Assembly (NCBI RefSeq): GCF_003206615.1
Contig: NZ_PZJW01000002.1
Location: forward strand, 561,966-625,965
Length of the DNA stretch: 64,000 nucleotides
Origin: Salinicola acroporae
GTDB lineage: Bacteria; Pseudomonadota; Gammaproteobacteria; Pseudomonadales; Halomonadaceae
Direction: 5' to 3'
A model generated the notes under the pieces. It had not been told where the DNA came from. It did no database searches and was given only the letters and a program-made list of their open reading frames with translations. The first letter of the stretch is position 1. Each line of letters starts with the position of its first letter. Both the position numbers and the translations under genes were made by a program. Positions 34,931 through 42,410 of this stretch are shown one piece after another.

Positions 34931-35075
34931 GCGCTTTTCCCCGTAACTTTCTGCCGCGCGCTAATTGGCGATCCGACAATCAGCGTAATCCTGGCGCGAT
35001 GGCGTAGAGGGGCGTTTGTCCCTCACGTTCTATCTGTGTGCAACGGTAGCATTGCATGATGAAGGGAAAAGCGCC
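34931..35075 (-). ncRNA. Candidate retron msr-msd RNA
   Basis: The minus strand upstream of the RT begins GGCGCTTTTCCC (35064-35075) and ends GGGAAAAGCGC (34931-34941), a perfect 11-bp pairing that fits the a1/a2 stem of retron RNAs. Inside are a stem GCAATG/CGTTGC, a stem GAGGG/CCCTC (msr-like loops), and a 9-bp stem CGCTGATTG/CAATTAGCG with one G-T pair and a nine-base loop (msd-like). GATAAT at 35083-35088 would serve as a -10 box placing transcription start at about 35076. Length 145 nt. The branching guanosine was not assigned. Confidence 0.75.
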
Positions 35076-35172
35076 GTTTCAAATTATCAGAATGTACGTT
35101 CATTGACTAGCATCCCTCCCATCCCTTTTCCCGCCCAACACTAATTCCCTGTTCCCTGGTACCAGCGATCCC

Positions 35173-35469
35173 TTACTCGCTTCGCGATCCTGTATCCGTT
35201 CCGGTCGGCTTAAGCCGATCTCTTGTCGCCTCTATCTCTGGGCTTATCTGCCCTGCCGCTTCATTCACTTGCCCTGTCATCAGCCATAGAGAGTATTTCG
35301 GCCACTGAAGGCAAACAGCCTCGAGCAGTTCCCCCTTAGGGGTACGACCAGATTGCTCCACACCCTCAATGGTTTTCTTAGAAATTCCAGTGACTTGCGA
35401 AAACTCCGCGCGCCCTGAAGTCTCCACTTCACGGATAAGGCGAATTCTTTTTGCTAAATCGCTTGCCAT
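35173..35469 (-). CDS. Phage repressor, XRE-family helix-turn-helix
   Basis: This 98-residue protein has an N-terminal helix-turn-helix (LAKRIRLIREVETSGRAEFS, then QVTGISKKTIEGVEQSG) and a helical tail with WPKYSLWLMTG, common in prophage repressors that use tryptophan-rich tails. It is divergent from the excisionase, with the short intervening region (35470-35584) holding palindromes ggtatacc and gtacgggtac, plausible operators. It matches the position of Pf4r in Pseudomonas Pf4. The start at 35469 was preferred to an upstream ATG (35529), which would run into the operator region. Confidence 0.75.
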   Translation of the reverse strand: MASDLAKRIRLIREVETSGRAEFSQVTGISKKTIEGVEQSGRTPKGELLEAVCLQWPKYSLWLMTGQVNEAAGQISPEIEATRDRLKPTGTDTGSRSE

Positions 35470-35584
35470 ATACTCGCCCAAGGGTATACCTTCTAACGGT
35501 GTCCTCGCGTACGGGTACACTCTACTCAATCCCGACGTGAATCAGAAAAAGCCTACCACAGACAAACACAGGCGGCTTACGACA

Positions 35585-35791
35585 ATGGAAGCAAGCAAAA
35601 CGCCCCAGGTCCCGGCCCTCGTGCCACTCATGACCAAAGAGCGCTTCTCCGAACTCTCCGGACTGTCTCTCGACACCATTGAAGGCCACCTTCGCCGTGG
35701 CTATCTGCCGTCTCGCAAGATCGGTCGCCGCCTGATGATCAACGTCGCCCTCCTCCAGTGCGAATGCCTCGATGAGGAGGAATGGTCATGA
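35585..35791 (+). CDS. Phage excisionase / DNA-binding protein (XisF4-like)
   Basis: This 68-residue protein has a MerR/Xis-like winged helix: MTKERFSELSGLSLDTIEGH followed by RRGYLPSRKIGRRLMIN. In Pf4 the corresponding gene is an excisionase that also opposes the repressor. It is divergent from the repressor. A decayed copy of its 3' end lies at 5849-5920. A second in-frame ATG at residue 16 is possible as a start. Its role in excision is inferred from position and fold. Confidence 0.75.
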   Translation: MEASKTPQVPALVPLMTKERFSELSGLSLDTIEGHLRRGYLPSRKIGRRLMINVALLQCECLDEEEWS

Positions 35792-35940
35792 ATCGTCGAT
35801 CTCCTACACAACTTTCAGAGAAAGCGTCGTATTCAGCTCTTAATCAAACCGTAACTTTTCCGATACATTTGGTAACATATGTCTGCGCTGACACACGCGC
35901 CAAGATTTCCAGTTCTGGTTGCTTCCCTGCGGCCGCTTCA

Positions 35941-35993
35941 ACCCGGCATGGCAAACGCTCCCCGCTGAACGTTTCCCATGGCCGGGTTTCTTT
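35941..35993 (+). terminator. Hairpin 1 of the phage intergenic region
   Basis: ACCCGGC (35941-35947) pairs with GCCGGGT (35981-35987), with inner pairing catgg/ccatg and aacg/cgtt, followed by ttctttt. A close counterpart is at 4973-5027, with a weaker one near 6000-6080. Confidence 0.6.
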
Positions 35994-36196
35994 TGGTCAT
36001 TATCCATTCGGCGAGGTTGCTTCCCCCCGTGCGGAGGGCGTAGCATCAACCTGTGCATCCGGTCTACCGGGTGGGCCCCTATCCCTTAGTCGTACTGCGG
36101 ATGAGCTCGCTCGTCGGCTCGCACAGTTACAAATCGACCATGAACAGTGTCATCAAAAAAATGACGTCCTGACTCGATCAGTTGACGCACTCCCAG

Positions 36197-36246
36197 CCCG
36201 CGTCGGTGTATGGCTCAACCAAGCCTTATGCCGTACGCGGGTTTTT
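36197..36246 (+). terminator. Hairpin 2 of the phage intergenic region
   Basis: CCCGCGT (36197-36203) pairs with ACGCGGG (36235-36241), followed by five T. The counterpart in decayed copy B is 6314-6366 with AACCCGCG/CGCGGGTT and six T. Confidence 0.6.
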
Positions 36247-36488
36247 CATGCCGGTTGTATCTCTCGCTTACTTTCCATCGACGTTCTCCTACCGATAAGC
36301 GCTACCTTCCTTCGTCTTTGGTCTGAAGTCTGGCTAGAGATTGTAAAATATTATTACGATGTCAAAATTGACTTTGCCCCGGCGACGCAGAACGGCGACA
36401 ATTTCCGCATTAGGCTAAATTCGATTCTCCTAATCGATGTCGCCTCCACCGAGTTCATGGTCGCCTTCCACAGAAAGCGATCTTTTCC

Positions 36489-36539
36489 GGCCCGTAAGTC
36501 AACCATCTTCCCTGGTGGCGCTTACCGGGCCATTTTTTT
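36489..36539 (+). terminator. Hairpin 3 of the phage intergenic region
   Basis: GGCCCGTAAG (36489-36498) pairs with CTTACCGGGCC (36521-36531) with one bulge, then seven T. Counterparts occur at 5423-5472 and 6608-6657, each with seven T. Confidence 0.65.
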
Positions 36540-36722
36540 GTCCCCGCTTTCCGCCCCAACCGCGTTCCCCTTGGTCCGTGGCGCTTCCGCCTGCTCGTCG
36601 TTCCCAGCCCGACAGGCTTCCCCGGCGTCACGGGCCTTTTTTCTCCCCAAAGCGATTACGCGTTCACTCCTGAATGCGCATCGCAGCATTCCAGCAGCAC
36701 CCACCCACACGAGGAACACCCA

Positions 36723-36929
36723 ATGACCACCGCGAAGAAACAACCCGTTCGCGTGTTCCTGGATCAGAGCGACCACTCCCGGTTTCTCGTCCAGGCTGGC
36801 ACCAACCGCCTGACCCCTTCCGCCCTGGGCGAACGGCTCTTTCAGTACGGCCTTGCCCAACTTGAGCGCGGCGACCGCTCCGTCCTGGAAGGTGACCCTT
36901 CTCCGGCCCGCCCGGAACCGGGGCTCTAA
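36723..36929 (+). CDS. Small phage protein, unknown function
   Basis: This 68-residue protein begins MTTAKKQPVRVFLDQSDHSR, with a short beta strand then predicted helices (TPSALGERLFQYGLAQL), which could be a ribbon-helix-helix-like DNA-binding fold. It is the first gene of the rightward phage operon, at the place where Pf1-like phages have small regulatory genes. Its stop is two bases before the next start. Confidence 0.6.
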   Translation: MTTAKKQPVRVFLDQSDHSRFLVQAGTNRLTPSALGERLFQYGLAQLERGDRSVLEGDPSPARPEPGL

Positions 36930-36931
36930 TC

Positions 36932-37285
36932 ATGTTCCTGCCTGCCCGTCACCCGTCGCCCATCGGTCGCACGGCCTCCCAGGCCGGAACCGTGCCCCCC
37001 GTCATACCCTGCGCAGCACGGGTTGACGGGGGGTGCGGGATCGGCCGCCGTGCTTCACGACCGATGGCAGGCGGTGTCGGGTGGGCAGACGCCTGCCCGG
37101 AGCCCCGAGTTCTGAGGGAGCGGGCTCGGCGGTGTCTCCAGGGGCGCGATTTCGGTCACGCCGCGCTCCTCTACGCCCAGGCCGAACACTTAACCCGGAT
37201 GCTCGATCCCGAGTCATCCGACCTAACAGAGCTAGTCGTACTCGCTCGCCACTGCCACACCCTGGCAACCCAGTACCAACGCTAA
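36932..37285 (+). CDS. Small phage protein, unknown function
   Basis: This 117-residue product has a low-complexity first half (many Gly, Pro and Arg) and a helical second half (RARRCLQGRDFGHAALLYAQAEHLTRML) with a TPR-like spacing. It lies three bases after the previous stop and 14 before the ssDNA-binding protein gene. The true start may be internal, since the first 60 residues are poorly ordered and no clear ribosome site precedes 36932. No family assigned. Confidence 0.5.
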   Translation: MFLPARHPSPIGRTASQAGTVPPVIPCAARVDGGCGIGRRASRPMAGGVGWADACPEPRVLRERARRCLQGRDFGHAALLYAQAEHLTRMLDPESSDLTELVVLARHCHTLATQYQR

Positions 37286-37298
37286 AAGGAACCAAACC

Positions 37299-37649
37299 AT
37301 GTCCATGATTAACACCATCGTCGCTCGCGTCTCCGGTGCCTCTCGCTACGAATTCGACGGCCGCAAGGGCGGCAAGCTCAGCGTCATCAACGAAGTCGAC
37401 GCCGACAACGACAATCAGGTCGGTATGCAGTGCTCCGACATGTCCGCCGATTTTTCCATCGTCGATCAGATTCGTAACGCTGGGGTCGAGCTGCCGTGCA
37501 ATCTCGAACTCGACATCGAACTGCGCATGGTCCGCGCGGGCCAGAACAAGCAACAAACCACTTCGATGCACGTCATCGCCGCCCGTCGACCCAAGGGCGC
37601 CGGATCGGCACCGTCCAGCAACGCCAAGCCGGAATCCGCCAAGGCGTAA
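37299..37649 (+). CDS. Phage single-stranded DNA-binding protein (gene V-like)
   Basis: This 116-residue protein resembles Pf1-type helix-destabilising proteins: an OB-fold-like beta-rich core (EFDGRKGGKLSVINEVD, VGMQCSDMSADF, NLELDIELRM) and a disordered Ala/Ser/Lys tail. It coats the phage single-stranded genome before secretion and can repress replication-protein translation. Position before the coat genes agrees with Pf phages. AAAGGA lies upstream of the ATG. Confidence 0.8.
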   Translation: MSMINTIVARVSGASRYEFDGRKGGKLSVINEVDADNDNQVGMQCSDMSADFSIVDQIRNAGVELPCNLELDIELRMVRAGQNKQQTTSMHVIAARRPKGAGSAPSSNAKPESAKA

Positions 37650-37703
37650 CCCTGAACCCCTGATTCATCACCAGACGCATTCACCGACAACGAGGAGGCA
37701 GCC

Positions 37704-37802
37704 ATGACCGCAGAACAGTTCGATCAACTCTGCCTCCTCATCTTTTGTATCGGGCTCGTGGCTTGCTTCGGGCTTGGTGCAATCAAGGGTGGCCAACGAT
37801 GA
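37704..37802 (+). CDS. Tiny membrane phage protein (32 residues)
   Basis: MTAEQFDQLC is followed by one hydrophobic helix (LLIFCIGLVACFGLGAI) and a basic end KGGQR. CGAGGAGG precedes the start. The stop overlaps the next start by ATGA. Size and topology match the minor tip proteins pVII/pIX of filamentous phages. Confidence 0.7.
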   Translation: MTAEQFDQLCLLIFCIGLVACFGLGAIKGGQR

Positions 37803-37906
37803 GTTCCGCAACCCTCATCGGCTACCTGTTAGGAGCCTACGCCCTAGGTTGGGCGTGGGGTAAGTCCACACTCGCGTTCAAACAATTCATGGAAAAAACA
37901 CTATGA
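37799..37906 (+). CDS. Tiny membrane phage protein (35 residues)
   Basis: MSSATLIGYLLGAYALGWAW forms a hydrophobic, glycine-containing helix, followed by GKSTLAFKQFMEKTL. It overlaps its neighbours at both ends by ATGA (37799-37802 and 37903-37906), which couples three small genes. It is probably a minor tip protein like pVII or pIX. Confidence 0.7.
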   Translation: MSSATLIGYLLGAYALGWAWGKSTLAFKQFMEKTL

Positions 37907-38172
37907 AAACTCAACTGAAAAACGCTGTCGCTCGTACCCGCAACATCGCCAAGTCCGTCTCCGGCAAAGCCGCTCTGGTCGGTGCCGGTTCACTCGCTGG
38001 CACTGGTGCCGCCATGGCCTCCGAGGGCAGCCAGCCCTGGTCGGAAGCGTTCTCCACGCTGAGCGTCCAGGCAACCGGTATGGCTGCCGAAGCGTGGCCG
38101 GTCGTAGTCGGTGTCGTTGGCTCGCTACTCGCCATCGGCCTGTTCAAGAAGTTCGCCAACAAAGCCACCTGA
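37903..38172 (+). CDS. Major coat protein precursor (pVIII-like)
   Basis: This 89-residue precursor has a basic N-terminus (KNAVARTRNIAKSVSGK), a hydrophobic signal core and an AMA|S cleavage site after residue 39. The mature 50-residue protein begins SEGSQPW, has an amphipathic part, a membrane helix (WPVVVGVVGSLLAIGLF) and a basic DNA-facing end FKKFANKAT. It has the same length and layout as mature pVIII of Ff phages (FKKFTSKAS end). It coats the virion in thousands of copies. A terminator follows directly, which would make this gene the most strongly expressed of the operon. Confidence 0.92.
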   Translation: MKTQLKNAVARTRNIAKSVSGKAALVGAGSLAGTGAAMASEGSQPWSEAFSTLSVQATGMAAEAWPVVVGVVGSLLAIGLFKKFANKAT

Positions 38173-38232
38173 TCCGGTGGTTCAACCGGCCCCGATCTCC
38201 GCCCTGGGCGTACACCGGGGCCGGTGACTCAA

Positions 38233-38256
38233 GGGGCCTTCCGGGGCTCCTTTTTT
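38233..38256 (+). terminator. Terminator after the major coat gene
   Basis: GGGGCC pairs with GGCTCC (one G-U), followed by six T. A terminator at this place is characteristic of filamentous phages and limits expression of minor coat genes. Confidence 0.85.
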
Positions 38257-38267
38257 GTTGGTGACTT

Positions 38268-39698
38268 ATGCGAATCCTTCTTTTGGTTATTTTTGCCTTT
38301 GCTTTTTCATCGACTGCCTATGCTGGTGTTACTAAGTCAACAGGAAAAGCTAACTCGGACCTTTCTAACTGCCCCCTTTTGATCGCCGAAGCAACCTCTA
38401 AATTCTATCGTGTTAACGTTGTTCCTGATGAACAAGGTCGTGTTTTCTGGATAACCGGCACTAGTTGCGATAAGGGTTATCCTGCAGTCGTTGGCTGGGA
38501 TGCTGCGTTTACTGATAGTGTTAATCCGGATATCTATTCGCAGTATCAAGTGTACGGCGGCTCATATACAGACGAGCAATGTCAGGCTAAATATGGCGGC
38601 TCTCGCGAAATTTCCGGCTTACCTCAAGATCTAGGTGGCCAATCTCGCACGACAGTGAACCTGGGCGCTTGCCGAGTGACGTCTACCGGCGGCGTTATGC
38701 CCTGTTATAACAACGATGACGGCACACAAACCTGTCTCTCTAATTGGGTCGCTGAATCGACAGATGAAGAAAACGATCCTGAGTCTTCACCTGGCATTGT
38801 CGAAGAACCGTTATTTCAGCAAACCGACGATCCCGCTAGCTGCTCGGGGGGCTATTACAGCAGCGGCGGCAAGTCTTATTGCTACACCGGTACGAGCGAA
38901 CCGACGGAATATAACGTCGACGAAAACGGGGATGTTATCGATGACTCCAATGACGGCGGCAACTCTGGCGGCAGTGACGGCGGTGATACTGGCGATACTG
39001 GCGGCTCTGATGGCGGTTCCTCCGGTGGTGATTCCGGTGGCTCTGGTGGCGGTTCATCCGGCGGTGGTTCTGGCGGTGGCGGCGGCTCTGGTGGTGGCGG
39101 CTCATCAGGGGGCGGTAGTGGGGATGGTGGATCGTCCGGTGGTGATAGCGGCGATGGTGACGGCGATTCCGGTGATGGTCTCGATGCCGTTCTGGATGCC
39201 ATAGCCGGCGTCCGCAGCGCGATCAACAATGGCTTCAACAACCTCGTCGATAAGGTTACTGGCGTTACCAATGCCGTCGATGACGTGAAGGCTTCCGTCG
39301 ATGAAGGCAATCAGGCCGCCGAAGATCGTTTTTCCGCTATCGCTGATGGCGCCCCTACCCAGGCCGACTACGACGCCAAATATGGCAGCGATGAAGGTAA
39401 TGCCGCTCTGGTCAACCAAGCGGTTGAAGGGCTCGGCTCGGATCTCTCGAAGTACGTTGACGGTACTGACGACACGCTGACCGGCGTGGTTGACGACATG
39501 CAGTCGTGGGGGCAATCCATGATGCCCACCGTCCCCGCGCCTTCCTGCACCCCTCTCGTCTTCGCACCGGGTGAGGTCTACAGCTTCACCATCGACTGCG
39601 AAATCTTCGATCTTATCCGCGATGCACTCGCCTGGATCATGTACGCGCTGACGGCTTACGTCGTTATTACAACCATGTTCAACGCTCGACCCCATTAA
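38268..39698 (+). CDS. Adsorption / minor coat protein (pIII, CoaA-like)
   Basis: This 476-residue protein has a signal peptide (LLLVIFAFAFSSTAYA), an N-terminal domain with several cysteine pairs (about 20-220), a long Gly/Ser/Asp-rich linker (about 225-300), a helical C-terminal domain, and a final membrane helix (ALAWIMYALTAYVVITTMF) with a short tail. This is the layout of pIII, which binds the host pilus and caps the virion. The first 600 bases are less GC-rich than the rest of the phage, which suggests exchange of the host-range domain. Confidence 0.85.
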   Translation: MRILLLVIFAFAFSSTAYAGVTKSTGKANSDLSNCPLLIAEATSKFYRVNVVPDEQGRVFWITGTSCDKGYPAVVGWDAAFTDSVNPDIYSQYQVYGGSYTDEQCQAKYGGSREISGLPQDLGGQSRTTVNLGACRVTSTGGVMPCYNNDDGTQTCLSNWVAESTDEENDPESSPGIVEEPLFQQTDDPASCSGGYYSSGGKSYCYTGTSEPTEYNVDENGDVIDDSNDGGNSGGSDGGDTGDTGGSDGGSSGGDSGGSGGGSSGGGSGGGGGSGGGGSSGGGSGDGGSSGGDSGDGDGDSGDGLDAVLDAIAGVRSAINNGFNNLVDKVTGVTNAVDDVKASVDEGNQAAEDRFSAIADGAPTQADYDAKYGSDEGNAALVNQAVEGLGSDLSKYVDGTDDTLTGVVDDMQSWGQSMMPTVPAPSCTPLVFAPGEVYSFTIDCEIFDLIRDALAWIMYALTAYVVITTMFNARPH

Positions 39699-39713
39699 AC
39701 GGAGATAATAACG

Positions 39714-40076
39714 ATGCCACTCGCAGCGCTTATCGGTATTGGCAGTCGGATTTGGTTCGCCTTGGTTGAAGCGATTGCCGAAGGGAACATCCTCGCACGC
39801 TTCCGCATTTACTACTTCAAGATCGGACTGATTTGGACCGTGATTTTGATCAAGGTCTATATCCTTAAGCTCTGTATCGAATATCTCTGGGACAAGATTT
39901 CTCCCCTCTTTGATAGCATCCAGGTCGTCATGCCACCTATGCTATTCGAAGGCATCCAGCGCGTTCTTCCCGATAATTTCGGTGAGTGTCTGACGGTCAT
40001 TATCGCGGCCAAAGCCATCTCGTTCTTCTTCTCGATTTCGACGAAGTTCGTCTCCTTCGTGACGAGCACGCTCTAA
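39714..40076 (+). CDS. Minor coat protein (pVI-like, DUF2523)
   Basis: This 120-residue protein has three hydrophobic segments (about 1-20, 37-60 and 90-118), as in DUF2523/pVI proteins that join pIII to the virion end. It is placed between the pIII-like gene and the Zot gene, its usual position. Its TAA overlaps the ATG of the next gene by one base. Confidence 0.82.
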   Translation: MPLAALIGIGSRIWFALVEAIAEGNILARFRIYYFKIGLIWTVILIKVYILKLCIEYLWDKISPLFDSIQVVMPPMLFEGIQRVLPDNFGECLTVIIAAKAISFFFSISTKFVSFVTSTL

Positions 40077-41158
40077 TGGCCGTCTACGTCGTCACCGGCA
40101 AACTCGGCGCGGGCAAAACCCTGGTCGCGGTGGGCAAGATCAAGGACAAGCTCAACCGCGGCTGCCCGGTGGCCACCAACCTGGATCTCCGGCTGAACAA
40201 ACTGATCGGGGAGAAGGCTAGGAACACCCGCGTCTATCGCATCCCGGATAAGCCCCAGTTGGCCGACCTGGAAGCGATCGGTAGGGGCAACGAAAGCTAC
40301 GACGAGGCCAAGAACGGTCTCCTGGTGCTCGACGAGTGCGGTACCTGGTTCAACTCCCGATCCTGGGCGGACAAGTCACGCCAGGCGGTCATCGACTGGT
40401 TTCTCCACGCCCGAAAGCTCGGCTGGGACATCATTTTCCTGATCCAGGATCTCTCGATCATGGATAAGCAGGCCCGCGTTGCCCTGGCGGAACACGTCGT
40501 CTACTGCCGTCGCCTGGATCGCCTCTCGATTCCGTTCATCGGCTCGCTGTGGTCGATGTTCGCCGGCGGCAAGCTGCCGATGCCCAAGGTCCACCTCGGC
40601 ATCGTCAAGTACGGCGATTCTCCGCAAAGCCTCGTCGTCGAGCGCTGGACCTATACCGGCCGTTCCCTCTACCCGGCCTATGACACCAAGCAGGCGTTCT
40701 CCGACGCCTATCCCCACCAGACCTATTCCATGCTGCCGCCGTGGCTCACCCATGGCGTGTTCCGCGTGCCCCGCGACGCGAGGTTCTTCATGCGCCTGAC
40801 CCGCATCTACTGGAAACGCTTCAACCGACCGTTGATGGCGGTCGCCGCTTTCGTTCTGGGAATCGTCCTCACCACGTCCGTGCTGGTCATCGATGAAGTC
40901 GATGCGCGCAACAGCCGACCGGACCCGGAGGCCACGCCCGACACCCCCGCCCCCACGGTCGACCTCACGGCCTACCAACGGGCGCGGATCACCGGGTATG
41001 CCCAGCTGGGCGACCTCACCACCTATCGACTCCTGGACGGCGACAAACAACCTCTCACCAGTGACGATCTCGAGCGCCAAGGGCTCTCCCTCGTCCCGAT
41101 GGGTGCCTGTCACCTCCGCCTCGAATCTGGAGCCCAACATGCCGACATCGGTTGCTAG
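40076..41158 (+). CDS. Zot/pI-family phage assembly ATPase
   Basis: This 360-residue protein begins MAVYVVTGKLGAGKT, Walker A at residues 8-15, with Walker B LLVLDE at 82-87. An N-terminal cytoplasmic ATPase domain is followed by one membrane helix (about 253-273) and a periplasmic tail. It drives virion assembly and export in the inner membrane and partners with the secretin encoded next. Its 3' end overlaps the secretin start by 20 bases in another frame. Confidence 0.93.
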   Translation: MAVYVVTGKLGAGKTLVAVGKIKDKLNRGCPVATNLDLRLNKLIGEKARNTRVYRIPDKPQLADLEAIGRGNESYDEAKNGLLVLDECGTWFNSRSWADKSRQAVIDWFLHARKLGWDIIFLIQDLSIMDKQARVALAEHVVYCRRLDRLSIPFIGSLWSMFAGGKLPMPKVHLGIVKYGDSPQSLVVERWTYTGRSLYPAYDTKQAFSDAYPHQTYSMLPPWLTHGVFRVPRDARFFMRLTRIYWKRFNRPLMAVAAFVLGIVLTTSVLVIDEVDARNSRPDPEATPDTPAPTVDLTAYQRARITGYAQLGDLTTYRLLDGDKQPLTSDDLERQGLSLVPMGACHLRLESGAQHADIGC

Positions 41159-42410
41159 ACACGCCCTGGCCGCGCTCACCCTCGCGGCCTCGTTCTCTGC
41201 CGTCTCCGCTCACGCCATGCCCATCGATATGCAGGGCGCCGACGTGCGGGAGTTCGTCCACTGGTATTCCCAGGAAACCGCCACACCCATCGCCATCGAT
41301 CCCCGCGTCGACGGCACGCTGACCGTCTACGCCCCGGATGTTCCTGACGATCAGCTCCCCGAGTTCTTCCAGGGCGTGATGCAGTCCCACGGCTATCAGC
41401 TCGTCCCCGGCAATCCGCCGACGCTGGTACCCGCTCGGTCTCAACAGACGTTCATGGCCCAGATCGGCACCCCGGAACCGCTCCAACCCACCGTCTCCCG
41501 CGTGCTGCCGATTACCCACCTTCGGGCCGACGATCTCGCGCCCCTGGTCGATGCGTTCCTCGCGCAGACCACCACCGGCAGCCTCACCGCCGCCAATGCC
41601 CAGATCCTCCACGCCGCCAACGCGCTCCTGGTCAACGGCCCCCAGGATCGGATCGACGCACTGGAGCAGCTACTGCCGCAGATCGATGTCACCCGCGCCC
41701 AGGTGCTGATCCGCGCCATCATCTTCGAAACCAGCGATGGCGATACCTTCGATCTCGGTGTCGCGTTCGGTCGGGCCAGGAACGGCAGCAACCCCGCCGG
41801 CGGCTTCAACACCTCCAGCCTGGGTAACGCGCTCTCCGTGCCCGGGGCCTCGTTCGGGATCTTCGACGGCGACACCCTCGCGCTCGCGGTGAACGCCATC
41901 CGCCGCGATTCCAACGCCCGCGTACTCTCCACGCCGCAGATCCTCACCCTCTCGGGTCAGCGCGGCACCATCAGCGTCGGCCAGAACGTGCCGTTCATCA
42001 CCGGGCGAATTACCGGAGAAGCGGCCAATATCGAAAACCCGTTCCAGACCATCGAGCGCAAGGACATCGGCATCACCCTCAACGTGTTCCCGGTGGTCAC
42101 CCCCTCGGGGTTGGTGGTCATGGACGTCAACACCGCCGCCGACAGCTTGACGGACTCGCTATTGGCCTCGGACATCATCACCAACCAGCGCAGCATCGCC
42201 ACCACGGTCCAGATCCAGTCCGGCCAGTCGGTGCTCCTGGGCGGCCTCGTCTCCGAAGAAAACCGCCGCCAGGAGAACTCCGTCCCGGTGCTCTCCGATA
42301 TCCCCGTCATCGGCGGTCTGTTCCGCTCCACCTCGACCAGCTCCCAGACCAGCAATCTCTATGTGCTGCTCCAGGCCACCGTGCTACCCACCCAGGAGGT
42401 CACGTCATGA
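41139..42410 (+). CDS. Phage secretin (pIV-like outer-membrane channel)
   Basis: This 423-residue protein has a signal peptide ending AHA, N-domains with a secretin/TonB short N-terminal-like repeat (MQGADVREFVHWYSQETA), an N1 domain (RVLPITHLRADDLAPLVDAF), and the C-terminal secretin beta domain with VRAxIFE and VLLGGLVSEENRR. It forms the outer-membrane pore for virion release. Pseudomonas Pf phages lack such a gene and borrow a host secretin, so this phage is more self-sufficient. It has no lipobox. Confidence 0.93.
   Translation: MPTSVARHALAALTLAASFSAVSAHAMPIDMQGADVREFVHWYSQETATPIAIDPRVDGTLTVYAPDVPDDQLPEFFQGVMQSHGYQLVPGNPPTLVPARSQQTFMAQIGTPEPLQPTVSRVLPITHLRADDLAPLVDAFLAQTTTGSLTAANAQILHAANALLVNGPQDRIDALEQLLPQIDVTRAQVLIRAIIFETSDGDTFDLGVAFGRARNGSNPAGGFNTSSLGNALSVPGASFGIFDGDTLALAVNAIRRDSNARVLSTPQILTLSGQRGTISVGQNVPFITGRITGEAANIENPFQTIERKDIGITLNVFPVVTPSGLVVMDVNTAADSLTDSLLASDIITNQRSIATTVQIQSGQSVLLGGLVSEENRRQENSVPVLSDIPVIGGLFRSTSTSSQTSNLYVLLQATVLPTQEVTS

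Larger units (their letters stand above)
35792..36722 (+). other. Phage intergenic region, probable origin/packaging/regulatory region
   Basis: No recognisable gene in about 930 bp. Three strong hairpins with T runs lie in series (35941-35993, 36197-36246, 36489-36539), and an AT-rich block lies at 36335-36375. The same three-block pattern is partly kept in the two decayed copies near 5-6.7 kb, where hairpins are better preserved than the sequence between. In filamentous phages the major intergenic region holds replication origins, the packaging hairpin and a terminator. A long plus-strand open frame crosses it but shows no domain. Confidence 0.6.

Noticed and set aside
35782..36726. Open plus-strand frame of 314 codons across the phage intergenic region
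   Set aside because: No domain, it runs through three terminator-like hairpins, and related copies at 5-6.7 kb do not keep the frame.
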